Notes under the pieces: generated by a model | The model's input: only the letters and a program-made list of their open reading frames with translations | Databases searched by the model: none | What the model was told of the DNA's origin: nothing | Translations under genes and position numbers: made by a program | Part shown: positions 8,358-16,125 of the stretch, piece after piece | How the letters are laid out: each line of letters opens with the position of its first letter | Numbering within the stretch: position 1 is the stretch's first letter | DNA from: Frondihabitans sp. | Lineage (GTDB): Bacteria > Actinomycetota > Actinomycetes > Actinomycetales > Microbacteriaceae | Assembly: GCA_025464735.1 (NCBI GenBank) | Contig: JAODMX010000419.1 | Location: 1-16,574 of the forward strand | DNA length: 16,574 nt | Direction of reading: 5' to 3'

Positions 8358-9743
8358 TCACCGTGATCCGACGGCGTCGAGGAGTGCTCGCGCCTTCAGA
8401 TGGACCTCCTCGACCTCGGCCGCGGGGTCGGACGAGGCGGTGATGCCGCCGCCCACTCCCACGCGTGCCGTTCGGGTCGCGAGATCGATGACGATGGTGC
8501 GGATGACCACGGCGAGATCGACAGTGCCGTCGCGGCCGAAGCGGCCCGCGACGCCCGAATAGGGCCCGCGCGGCAATGCCTCCAACGAAGCAAGGAGCCC
8601 GACCGCTGAGCGCTTCGGCGCCCCGGTCATGGATCCTGGCGGGAAGGCGGCCCGAACCGCATCGACTCCGGTGAACCCCGCTTCCAGCCGAGCGCGAACC
8701 GTGCTGACGAGCTGGTGCACGTGTTCATAGCTGTGCACGGCCAGGAGTTCGGTGACCTCGACACTCCCGGGCAGAGCGACGCGGCTGAGATCGTTGCGAA
8801 CCAGGTCGACGATCATGAGGTTCTCGGCCTGTTCTTTCTCGCTCTCTCGAAGTTCGCTCCCGAGGCGCACGTCGGCCGCGCGATCCGTGCCTCGGGGTCG
8901 GGTGCCCTTGATCGGCGAGCTGGAGACAATCCCGTCGGCCTCGACGACCAGAAAGGTCTCCGGTGACGCCCCCACGAGGGCGGTGTGGCCGATTCGGAGG
9001 AAGGACGCCCGTGGTGCGGGCGACTCGCGCCGCAAGCGTCGGTAGATCGTCAGATCGTTCGAGGCGGCGTCCTCGACGAGACGAACAGAGGCCGATGTGG
9101 TGAGGCAGAGCTGATAGGCGTCGCCGTCGTGAATCGCCGAAAGGCATCGGCGGATCAACGAGAGATAGCCGGCGTCGTCGTTCGCCCAGTTCGCTTCGGG
9201 TGATCGAGGCGGCCGTTCAGGATCCGGCACGTCCTCCCCCGACTCCCGTGCCGCCGCCCACCAGCCGATGACGCGCTGCACCCACTCCTCGTGCTCCGGG
9301 TCGAAAACCGCCTCCACGCGGCCGGTGTCGTGGTCGAAGACCAGCGCTCGATCGACGTCGAGGAACGCAAGATCAGGATGGTCGGGGTCGATCATCGAGG
9401 TCGCCCATGGCTCGCCCTCCGCGTCGAGCGTCTCGCCGCCGGCGCCGTAGCCGAGCCAGCCCCACCAGCCGAGTGGCTCCGCCGCCCGGTGCGGGCCCAC
9501 GCGAGCGAGTTCGCGCCAGGCGCGCGCGAGGGATCCAGGATCGTCGGCATCACCCGTCAGAACGCGATCGCCCCAGCCGAGGAGCGACACGCGGGGGTGC
9601 CCCGGGAGGGGGTCACCTGAAAGCGCGTCCGCGGCGACTCCGGCGTCGAACCACGCCACATCGCCTGTCGCGCCGAGCCCCAGAACGACCGCCTCGGGCG
9701 AGATCCAGCCCTCGAGACCACGCCTGGTCGCTTCCGCACGCAT
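8358..9743 (-). CDS. pabB: Aminodeoxychorismate synthase component I (PabB type)
   Basis: Read from the ATG at 9743, the protein has 461 residues and is a chorismate-utilising enzyme. The C-terminal domain shows HDGDAYQLCLT (205-215), GASPETFL (268-275), SSPIKGTRPRG (275-285), ENLMIVDLVRNDLSR (317-331) and PPGSMTGAPK (378-387). Lys279 in PIKGT marks aminodeoxychorismate synthase; anthranilate synthase TrpE has Ala in that place. The enzyme aminates chorismate to 4-amino-4-deoxychorismate, the first step to p-aminobenzoate for folate, with ammonia from PabA, which is not in the window. A PabC-like lyase gene lies divergently next to it. The frame stays open to 10055, but that part is antisense to the neighbour, and an ATG at 9743 preceded by a -10-like hexamer is the better start. 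Confidence 0.9.
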   Translation of the reverse strand: MRAEATRRGLEGWISPEAVVLGLGATGDVAWFDAGVAADALSGDPLPGHPRVSLLGWGDRVLTGDADDPGSLARAWRELARVGPHRAAEPLGWWGWLGYGAGGETLDAEGEPWATSMIDPDHPDLAFLDVDRALVFDHDTGRVEAVFDPEHEEWVQRVIGWWAAARESGEDVPDPERPPRSPEANWANDDAGYLSLIRRCLSAIHDGDAYQLCLTTSASVRLVEDAASNDLTIYRRLRRESPAPRASFLRIGHTALVGASPETFLVVEADGIVSSSPIKGTRPRGTDRAADVRLGSELRESEKEQAENLMIVDLVRNDLSRVALPGSVEVTELLAVHSYEHVHQLVSTVRARLEAGFTGVDAVRAAFPPGSMTGAPKRSAVGLLASLEALPRGPYSGVAGRFGRDGTVDLAVVIRTIVIDLATRTARVGVGGGITASSDPAAEVEEVHLKARALLDAVGSR

Positions 9744-9756
9744 AGCCTTGAGTGTA
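9743..9756. promoter_or_regulatory. Back-to-back leaderless promoter pair between pabB and pabC
   Basis: Only 12 bases separate the two start codons. On the minus strand TACACT (9756-9751) is followed by seven bases and the pabB ATG. On the plus strand TAGCCT (9743-9748) is followed by seven bases and the pabC ATG at 9756. Neither gene has a clear Shine-Dalgarno sequence. Each hexamer overlaps the first base or bases of the other gene's start codon. No convincing -35 is seen on either side. Confidence 0.55.
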
Positions 9757-10541
9757 TGAGTCTCCCGGGAGCGTTTCGCTGGCATGACGGCACCGCGATC
9801 CACGACGACGGCCTTCCCGCGCTCCGGGTGCACGCGGTCGACTCGTGGAGCGCCGTCGACGGCCGAGCGTTGGCTCTGCCGGTCCACCTCGACCGGTTCC
9901 GGCACTCCGTCGAGAGTGTCGCGCCCGACGTCGCGCCTGCGGTCGAGCCGTTCTGGGCCGAGGCCATCGCACGGATCCCCGCCGACGGTGAGTGGTTCCC
10001 GCGATTCGAGCTGGTCGATCTCGACGGCGTCGGGCCACGGATCCTCAGGGCTCACCTTCGCGCGGCCCCCACTCGTTCGATCGCCGCCCGCGTCGTCTCG
10101 GCCGAGGTCGATCCGCGGACCCGTCCACTTGTGAAGGGTCCTGATCTGGAGGCGCTGGCTCGACTCCGAGACGATGCTCGCGCGCGGGGGTCAGATGAAG
10201 CCGTCATCCTGGGGCCCGGCGGTGTCGTCGTCGAAGGGGCGTCGACGTCCATCGTGTGGTGGCGTGGAGACGTGCTCTGCGTGGTCGACGAGCACCTCGC
10301 CCGTGTCCCTGGCGTCACCGAGCGCTCCATCGTCACCCTCGCGGCCGCCCTCGGCATCGACGTCCTCCACGAGCTGGTCACCCCCGCGGATCTCGAAGGG
10401 CTCGAGGTCTGGATCCTGAATTCCCTCCACGGTGCGCGCATCGTGACCTCCTGGGCCGGCGGACCGGCGCTCGCGGAGCACCCTGGTCGCCTGCGGCAGT
10501 GGCGTTCTCGCCTCGACAGACTGGCCCGACCGCTCCAGTGA
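9756..10541 (+). CDS. pabC: Class IV aminotransferase family, probable aminodeoxychorismate lyase
   Basis: The 261-residue protein belongs to the fold-type IV PLP enzymes (branched-chain aminotransferase, D-amino acid aminotransferase and PabC). The probable PLP Lys is K127 in LVKGPDLEAL, and E160 in VVVEGASTSIVWW is the Glu that contacts the PLP ring nitrogen. HLDRFRHSV (44-52) and RVPGVTERSI (183-192) are other family segments. The Asn usual a few residues after E160 is not there (STSIVWW). A PabC would split 4-amino-4-deoxychorismate into p-aminobenzoate and pyruvate. The divergent pabB makes that the best reading, but residues alone do not exclude another class IV activity. The gene converges on the rhamnosidase-like operon with a 33-base gap, and its stop codon lies within a hairpin that may end transcription. 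Confidence 0.75.
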   Translation: MSLPGAFRWHDGTAIHDDGLPALRVHAVDSWSAVDGRALALPVHLDRFRHSVESVAPDVAPAVEPFWAEAIARIPADGEWFPRFELVDLDGVGPRILRAHLRAAPTRSIAARVVSAEVDPRTRPLVKGPDLEALARLRDDARARGSDEAVILGPGGVVVEGASTSIVWWRGDVLCVVDEHLARVPGVTERSIVTLAAALGIDVLHELVTPADLEGLEVWILNSLHGARIVTSWAGGPALAEHPGRLRQWRSRLDRLARPLQ

Positions 10542-10556
10542 GAGCAGCCGGGCCAG
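10521..10556. terminator. Candidate hairpin terminator shared by convergent genes
   Basis: CTGGCCCG (10521-10528) and CGGGCCAG (10549-10556) form a perfect eight-base-pair stem, with a further GCTC/GAGC stem inside. The hairpin spans the pabC stop codon. It could serve pabC and, read from the other strand, the hydrolase gene ending at 10575. No T-run follows. Confidence 0.4.
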
Positions 10557-10574
10557 GTCCGTTCGGAGGATGAT

Positions 10575-13394
10575 CTACGGGGTCAGCTCGGCGACACGGG
10601 TGTAGTTGCCGTTCTGCGTCTGCGACGCGGTCACGACGATCCTGACCTCGGTGGCGGCCACGCTCGACGGGAACGGGATCCAGCGATCGAGCGCAGTATT
10701 ACCCGTCACCGTCGCCTGAGTGGTCCAGGTCGACCCGTCCGTCGACGTCTGGATCTGGAAGTCCGTCGGCACCCCGTCCACGATCGAGGCGAACCCGACT
10801 CCCGTGAGCGTGACCGCCGATGGCGCCGTAATCGTCAGAGTGTCGGGGAAGACACCCGGCGTCGCGTCGTTCCAGAACGTCGCGAGGTTGCCGTCGATGG
10901 CGTTCGAAGCGTAGTAGGTCCGCGGTTGCCCGTTGTACTCGTTCGAACCGGCGGTGCTGGATCCGACCGCCGTCGTTCCCGTCGGCCACGCTCCGAAGGC
11001 CAGAAGCGACGTCGTGGTCGAACTCGTCACCCGGCCCGACGCCGCTGTGAGCGTGATCGGCACGGTTCCGCCGTGACCCGTTGCCGGTGCGGTGACCGTC
11101 ACGTCGACCACTGTCTGTGCCGGGCCGCCGCGCGTGTCCACCGTGAACGGCACCGGCGCAGCCGACCATCCCGCCGGCACTGCCGCGGTGACCTTTCCTG
11201 AGATGACGCTCGCTCCCGTCGCCTTGACCGTGACCGGAAGCGTGACGCTCGTTCCCGGTAACACGGCGCTGGTCGTCGTCGTGGTCAGCGAGGCCGAGAG
11301 CGTGGTCGCCACCGTCGAGGCGGCGACACTCGTGATGATCGCGTGCTTCGGTAGTCCGGTCAGCACGACGTCGTTGCCTGAGACGTGGGCTCCGTAGGCG
11401 AAGCCCTTCGCCCCGTTCCAGACCCGCTTGCCGTTGACGGTGACGACCGTGCGCGCTCCGTAGGTGGGAACGTCCACGTGGCTGATGGCCGTGATGGGCG
11501 CGTCGAGCTGCTCGGAGAACGTCTTCTTCTGCGTGTCGTGCTTCCACGACAGCTCGATGTTCCCGAACGGCGTCTTGAGCGAACCCTGCGCCGAGGCGAG
11601 GGATCCCGCGACAGGATCGATGTCGTACCCACCCGTCACCGTCGTCGGCCGGATGCCGAGAACGTCCGAGGTGAGCGCCGAGGTCGGCCCTGTGGCCCAG
11701 CCGTGCGAGTTGCTCATGTACGGTCCGCCATAGCCGAACTGGCCGTTGGCGAGGTAACCCTCCCAGAAGGTGCTGCCCGTCCCCAGGGGCGAGTTGAGCA
11801 TGTAGCCCCACTCGGTCTTGATCAGGTCGATCGCCTGGTTGGGATCGTCGGCCGTGAGATGCGCCTGCACTTCCATCGAGCCGGGGAAGGTCGAAATCTG
11901 CCCGCCGTTTTCGGGCGTCGTGGCTCCGTAGGAGTTCCAGTTCGTCGTCAGCGCGGCGCTGATCTTCGTGGCACGCGACGCCGGAGCGACGCCGTACCAG
12001 ACGGCCAGCGAGTTGCCGTCCTGAGGATGCAGGTCGCTCGTGGGGTTGTCGCGGTACTGTCCGGCGGAGGCATCCCACAGCTGGTCGTTGATGGACTTCT
12101 TGAGCGACGCTGCGTCGTCGGCCCAGGCGGTCGCGTCGCTTGAGTCCTTCTCGACGTGAGCCAGCTGCGCACCCGTGGTGAGCGTTTGATAGAGCAGCGC
12201 GTTCGCCTCGATGTTGTCGCCGCCCTGGTCTGCTCTGGCCCAGTCAGCCGTGCCGGTGACGTTCATGAGTCCGGTGCTGTCGACCTTCGCGAGGGAGAAG
12301 GCGACGGCCTTCTGGTACTTCGACCATTCACTCGAGAGCCAATGCACGTCGTGCGTGTCCTGGTAGTAGCCCGCGGTGCCAATCAGGGTCCAGAGGTGGT
12401 ACGTATCGGATCCGAAGAAGTTCACCTCCGGACCGGCGTAGGGCAGCTCACCGTCCGACTGCTGGTTGTCGTACAGGGTGGTCAGCGAGTTCCGTGTCGG
12501 CGTCATGTCGCCGAGCGACGAGAACTCCGTCGGCACTGAGACGCCCAGGTCGCCGGGCCACACGGTGCGGTCACGTTTGGCTCCGTCGACGAGCACGCTC
12601 GTGCCGACCCCCACTGTCCCGCTGTTGTCCCAGCCGGAGGCGGGCGGACCCCACACGCGACCCGTGGTGGGAGCGATCACGTTGGTCTGAACCGTGTAGG
12701 CACCCGCGTACCAGATCCGGTTGAGAAGCGGATCGCTCGAGTAGAAGTAGTTGGCGTAGTTGCGGAGATTCGACGCAGTCGGGTCGAAGCTGATATTCAC
12801 GGACACGTCGCCGAGGCTGATCGGCCCGACCGTCTGCGAGAACAGCGTGAGGTAGCGGAAGCCACCTCGAAGCGACGCCTGAGGAGTCGTCCACGGTCCG
12901 CCCGGAGTCACGGCCGCGGTCAGTGCCCCGTCCGAGCCGCTCCCCCCGTTGCTCGAGTCGCTCGTCTCGCCGATGTACTGCGACGACTCCGTGAACGCAA
13001 CGCCGAGCTGCTGACCGGCTGCGCTCGACTTCGCGAAGTGCACGGTCACGAGACCACCGACCTCCTTACCGAAGTCGAGGGTGATCGACGAATCCTGACC
13101 GGTCAGCGTGGTGTTTTTGCCGGCAAGGATCCCGGACGCTCCCGTCACGGTCCCGGTCGTCCTGGTCACGCTCACCGGTCTCACCGTTCGGGACGCCGGC
13201 GACTCGTTGTAGGCCTGGGCTGCGGCCCGACCCGCCGCCGCGCTCAAACCCACGGTGCTTGTCGGAGCGCCCCCGTGCGCGACAGACGGGGTGCTGGCGT
13301 CCGCGGCTCCGACCGTGCCGAGGCCGAGGGCTGTCACTCCGAGAACGGCCGCTCCGACGAGCGCGCCGCGCCGCCGGATCCTGCGCCCCGTCAT
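10575..13394 (-). CDS. Secreted alpha-L-rhamnosidase-like (GH78-type) protein with NEW3-like and C-terminal discoidin domains
   Basis: The 939-residue protein starts with a basic stretch, a hydrophobic segment (11-31) and a probable signal peptidase site after ADA (33). The N-terminal beta region (about 65-205, with SSITLDFGKEVGG) leads to a six-hairpin (alpha/alpha)6 catalytic domain (about 210-585) containing LVDGAKRDRTVWPGD (268-282) and STFWEGY (541-547), where E545 would be the general base. A small beta domain follows (586-690), then an Ig-like NEW3-type domain (about 696-798) and a discoidin/F5-8C-type carbohydrate-binding domain (803-939). There is no LPXTG anchor or C-terminal membrane segment, so it is probably released. 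GH78 enzymes cut terminal alpha-L-rhamnose from glycans and glycosides. The usual RDE acid motif reads RDR here, so the activity is not certain. Its ATG overlaps the stop of the upstream paralogue (ATGA, 13391-13394): one operon. Confidence 0.82.
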   Translation of the reverse strand: MTGRRIRRRGALVGAAVLGVTALGLGTVGAADASTPSVAHGGAPTSTVGLSAAAGRAAAQAYNESPASRTVRPVSVTRTTGTVTGASGILAGKNTTLTGQDSSITLDFGKEVGGLVTVHFAKSSAAGQQLGVAFTESSQYIGETSDSSNGGSGSDGALTAAVTPGGPWTTPQASLRGGFRYLTLFSQTVGPISLGDVSVNISFDPTASNLRNYANYFYSSDPLLNRIWYAGAYTVQTNVIAPTTGRVWGPPASGWDNSGTVGVGTSVLVDGAKRDRTVWPGDLGVSVPTEFSSLGDMTPTRNSLTTLYDNQQSDGELPYAGPEVNFFGSDTYHLWTLIGTAGYYQDTHDVHWLSSEWSKYQKAVAFSLAKVDSTGLMNVTGTADWARADQGGDNIEANALLYQTLTTGAQLAHVEKDSSDATAWADDAASLKKSINDQLWDASAGQYRDNPTSDLHPQDGNSLAVWYGVAPASRATKISAALTTNWNSYGATTPENGGQISTFPGSMEVQAHLTADDPNQAIDLIKTEWGYMLNSPLGTGSTFWEGYLANGQFGYGGPYMSNSHGWATGPTSALTSDVLGIRPTTVTGGYDIDPVAGSLASAQGSLKTPFGNIELSWKHDTQKKTFSEQLDAPITAISHVDVPTYGARTVVTVNGKRVWNGAKGFAYGAHVSGNDVVLTGLPKHAIITSVAASTVATTLSASLTTTTTSAVLPGTSVTLPVTVKATGASVISGKVTAAVPAGWSAAPVPFTVDTRGGPAQTVVDVTVTAPATGHGGTVPITLTAASGRVTSSTTTSLLAFGAWPTGTTAVGSSTAGSNEYNGQPRTYYASNAIDGNLATFWNDATPGVFPDTLTITAPSAVTLTGVGFASIVDGVPTDFQIQTSTDGSTWTTQATVTGNTALDRWIPFPSSVAATEVRIVVTASQTQNGNYTRVAELTP
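10578..10988 (-). repeat. Discoidin-type binding module, C-terminal copy
   Basis: Residues 803-939 of this gene (WPxGTTA ... RVAELTP). They align end to end with residues 89-226 of the operon partner; by hand I count about 74 identities in about 138 positions. Shared blocks include ASNAIDG, TFWND, DGVP and ATVTGNT. Confidence 0.8.
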
Positions 13395-15958
13395 TTGCTT
13401 GCCACCGTGACAGCGTGCTTGCCCGCCGTGATGTCCGGAATTTTCACGTAACCGTTCCCTTCACTGGCACCGTGCTTCGTCGCACCGGTGCTGCTGTAGA
13501 CGATCCGTCCGTCCAGTCGGACGACGGGGTGAGAGCCCGAGACCGGCACCGAGATCACACCGGAGGTGGATTTCGGCGCGGTCACGGAGAGCGAGAAGTC
13601 GGGGCCATGCTTCGCGCGAGTCCACGACACGGTCAGCGAACCCGTGGGTGCTGGCAGGGTGCCCTTGGCCCAGGTCACGGTGCCCGGGTGCGGCTCGACG
13701 CTCCAGGTCTTGTAGCCGACACCGGTCGGGGTCGCCCCGAGGAGGTCGTTGGTCAGCGCGGGCAGGACCCCGGTCGACCAGCCGTGCGCGGCCGACGTGT
13801 AGCCGCCCTCGTACATGGAGCCGCCGACTCCGACGCCCTCCCAGAAGGTGGTACCGGGGTCACTGTTCGCCATGCTCCCGTACAGCCGCTTGATCTCGTT
13901 GATCGCAGAATCGGACTGCCCGCTCAGGAAGCGTGCCTGGATCTCCGGATACGAGGTGAAGGCGTAGACGCGGGTCGTCCCGTCCGAGACCAGCGTGTCG
14001 TTGTCCATGAACGAGTTGCCGTAGGAGGTTTCGGTGTTGTCAGTGAGGTAGTCGAGGGCGTCTGTCGCCCTCCCCTGGCTTGCAACTCCGGCGACGATCG
14101 CCACGCCGTTGCCGTCCTGGGCGTGACGAACCGCGCCCGTGGCGGAGTCGAGATAGGCACCGGCCGAGGGGTCCCAGAGGTGGGTGTTGATCGCCTTCGA
14201 TACGGTTTTCGCCCGCGCGGTCCAGCTAGCCGCCTGCGCCGTGTGGCCCAGTGACTTCGCCATTGCTGCCGCATCGTTCAGCGACTCGACGTAGAGGGCG
14301 TTGTAATAGGTCACCTCGCCGGTGCGACTGAGGAACGCGTAGTCGCCGTATCCCGAAGTGCCGTTGAGGCCCTTCTGCAGCAGGCCGTTGGAGTCGGTGA
14401 CGCTCGGCAGCCAGTCGTTCATCAGCTTCACGAGGTTGGGGTAGTACTTCGCGCCGTACGCCGAGTCACCCGTGTAGAGCAAGTAGTCCCAGCTCGACGT
14501 GACCCAGTACATCGGATAGTCGAACAGCGGCAGCGTGTAGTCGTTGATCGACGCCGGTGGGATCCAGCCGTCAGCGCGCTGATGGTCGGCCAGATCGGCC
14601 AGAACGTTCTCAGCCGCCGCACCCACGTCGTGCGTGAGGTAGTCGGTGCGACCCGAGACCGAGATGTCACCGACGTACGGGTCACGGTCGCGTTTCGCGC
14701 CGTCTGTCAGTACGACCTTCCCGTCGAGACCCGGGGTGTCTGCGCCGCGCGGATCGACATCGGAGGCCCGGAAGGTGTCGGTGATTAGCTCGTTCGTGTA
14801 CGAGGCGTCGTACCAGAACTGGTTGAGCTCCGAGTCGGACGACTCGAACGAGCCCTTGTAGCTCGACGGGGTACCGAGGTAGGCCGTGAAGTCGAGCGAG
14901 ACACCTGAGATCGAGACGGTGCCGTAGCTCTGCGTGTCCGGCGCGTCAGCGGCGAGGGCATCCAGGGAGATCTTCAGGTAACGGAACCCATGCAGGCCGT
15001 CGTCGCAGACCTTGGTGCCGTCGGCGCACCCGTTGGTGTCGGTCCACGTGTAGGGCTTCTGAGCCACCGCGACCTGGTCGGTGCCGGGCGTGATCGTGTC
15101 ACCGTTGTCGGAGCGTGTGAAGTCGGAGATGTCGGTCAGGTACTGCTTGGTCTCTGAGAACGCGACCCGGATCCCGGGGTGCCCGGCAGAGGCCGCCGCG
15201 AACGCGATCTTCGGGTAACCGACCACGACCTTGCCGAAGTCGAGTGTGACGCTCGGTGGCGCCACCGCCGGCACGATGCCCGGATAGATCTCGGCGACCC
15301 GCGTGAACTCGCCCTGACTCGTGTCCTGGTCCTTCGTCACGGTGATGCGAACAGAGGTGGTCGTGACCGGCGCACTGAAAGTGATCGGATGCTGCACGTC
15401 GGTGTTGCCGGTGACGGTCGCGGACGTCGTCCAGGTCCCGTCAGATCCCAGCGTGTCGACCGTGTAGTCCTCGGGTACCCCGTCGCTGCTGGAGAGAAGG
15501 GTGATGCCGGGCAGCGCCACCGCCGACGGCGAAGTCAGTGTGATCGTGTCCGGGTAGGCCGACTCGGTGTCGTCGTTCCAGAACGTCGTCGTGTCGCCGT
15601 CGATCGCATTGCTCGCGTCATAGCTGCGGGGCACGCCGTTGTTGGTGTTCGGCGCGTGGGTCGACGACGCCGAAGCGGTCGTTCCTGCGGGCCATGTCGG
15701 CGGCGCCACCGGCTTCGCCTGAGTGAGTGTCGTCACCCCATGGCCGCCGAGCGCGCCCTTGGGGTTGGTCACTCCCCCGGTCGATGTGAGGATCCGGACG
15801 GGCTTGACGTCGCGCGAGGTCGGGGCGACGTCATACTTCGCCCAGGAGGGGGTCGGGGTGGGCGCGGCGGTCGCCGTAGCCGTGACGGACAGCGACGCTG
15901 CCAAGCCCACGGCAACAGCTGCCGCAACGATGATCTTCGGTCTGCGGAGCTTTCTCAT
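13391..15958 (-). CDS. Secreted alpha-L-rhamnosidase-like (GH78-type) protein with an inserted N-terminal discoidin domain
   Basis: The 855-residue protein begins with a clear signal peptide (MRKLRRPK, hydrophobic core 9-25, probable cut near ATATA-AP, 28-32). A beta region begins at about 45 and is interrupted by a discoidin/F5-8C-type module (89-226). It resumes with PPSVTLDFGKVVVG (234-247) and GLHGFRYLKI (321-330). The (alpha/alpha)6 catalytic domain (about 368-742) contains LTDGAKRDRDPYVGD (417-431), GTTFWEGVG (702-710, E707 the probable base) and AAHGWSTG (723-730). A C-terminal beta domain ends the protein; there is no NEW3 domain. Two Cys (311 and 318) could form a disulfide. It is a diverged paralogue of the next gene and is translated first. 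The ATG at 15958 has GGAGAA eight bases before it. GH78 is the best family; RDR replaces the common RDE, so the substrate and activity remain open. Confidence 0.82.
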   Translation of the reverse strand: MRKLRRPKIIVAAAVAVGLAASLSVTATATAAPTPTPSWAKYDVAPTSRDVKPVRILTSTGGVTNPKGALGGHGVTTLTQAKPVAPPTWPAGTTASASSTHAPNTNNGVPRSYDASNAIDGDTTTFWNDDTESAYPDTITLTSPSAVALPGITLLSSSDGVPEDYTVDTLGSDGTWTTSATVTGNTDVQHPITFSAPVTTTSVRITVTKDQDTSQGEFTRVAEIYPGIVPAVAPPSVTLDFGKVVVGYPKIAFAAASAGHPGIRVAFSETKQYLTDISDFTRSDNGDTITPGTDQVAVAQKPYTWTDTNGCADGTKVCDDGLHGFRYLKISLDALAADAPDTQSYGTVSISGVSLDFTAYLGTPSSYKGSFESSDSELNQFWYDASYTNELITDTFRASDVDPRGADTPGLDGKVVLTDGAKRDRDPYVGDISVSGRTDYLTHDVGAAAENVLADLADHQRADGWIPPASINDYTLPLFDYPMYWVTSSWDYLLYTGDSAYGAKYYPNLVKLMNDWLPSVTDSNGLLQKGLNGTSGYGDYAFLSRTGEVTYYNALYVESLNDAAAMAKSLGHTAQAASWTARAKTVSKAINTHLWDPSAGAYLDSATGAVRHAQDGNGVAIVAGVASQGRATDALDYLTDNTETSYGNSFMDNDTLVSDGTTRVYAFTSYPEIQARFLSGQSDSAINEIKRLYGSMANSDPGTTFWEGVGVGGSMYEGGYTSAAHGWSTGVLPALTNDLLGATPTGVGYKTWSVEPHPGTVTWAKGTLPAPTGSLTVSWTRAKHGPDFSLSVTAPKSTSGVISVPVSGSHPVVRLDGRIVYSSTGATKHGASEGNGYVKIPDITAGKHAVTVASK
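15281..15694 (-). repeat. Discoidin-type binding module, N-terminal inserted copy
   Basis: Residues 89-226 of this gene (WPAGTTA ... RVAEIYP). The same module as residues 803-939 of the operon partner, with matching boundaries. Here it splits the N-terminal beta domain between TTLT and VTLDFGK, which are almost adjacent in the partner. Confidence 0.8.
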
Positions 15959-16044
15959 GGAAGTCGTTCTCCAGTGGTTCGGACAACGAGGCCGCAGGCC
16001 AAATCGGAAGGAACTTCAGCGGTCCTCGTCGTGGTGGCGACCGG

Positions 16045-16072
16045 ACGCTACTTCCCTGACTTACCGATTCAG
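16045..16072 (-). promoter_or_regulatory. Candidate promoter of the rhamnosidase-like operon
   Basis: On the minus strand CTGAAT (16072-16067) is followed by 16 bases and TAGCGT (16050-16045). Start would be near 16038, giving a leader of about 80 bases. The -35 match is only moderate, but it lies in an arm of the palindrome described next, which fits repression. Confidence 0.32.
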
Positions 16073-16091
16073 CTCATTCTGAATCGTTTCA
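16065..16091. promoter_or_regulatory. Palindromic operator candidate with LacI-type site
   Basis: CGATTCAG (16065-16072) and CTGAATCG (16079-16086) are perfect eight-base arms around six bases. Overlapping the right arm, TGAATCGTTTCA (16080-16091; TGAAACGATTCA on the other strand) differs in one base from the TGAAACGTTTCA type of site bound by many LacI-family sugar repressors. The site lies about 110-135 bases before the first hydrolase gene. No regulator gene is in the window. Confidence 0.5.
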
Positions 16092-16125
16092 CAACCGGTC
16101 GGGCACGAGCCTATGACCGAACCGA

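Noticed and set aside
9744..10055. Upstream extension of pabB by 104 codons
   Set aside because: It is wholly antisense to the pabC-like gene, and the extra residues do not resemble the PabB N-terminus.
13302..13394. Twin-arginine signal in the 939-residue hydrolase
   Set aside because: Several Arg are present (GRRIRRRGALVG), but the usual S-R-R-x-F-L-K pattern is not; a Sec signal is the simpler reading.
15847..15862. G-quadruplex-like G-runs in the signal-peptide region
   Set aside because: Only three runs of three or more G; the fourth is GG. It is explained by Pro and Thr codons on the other strand.
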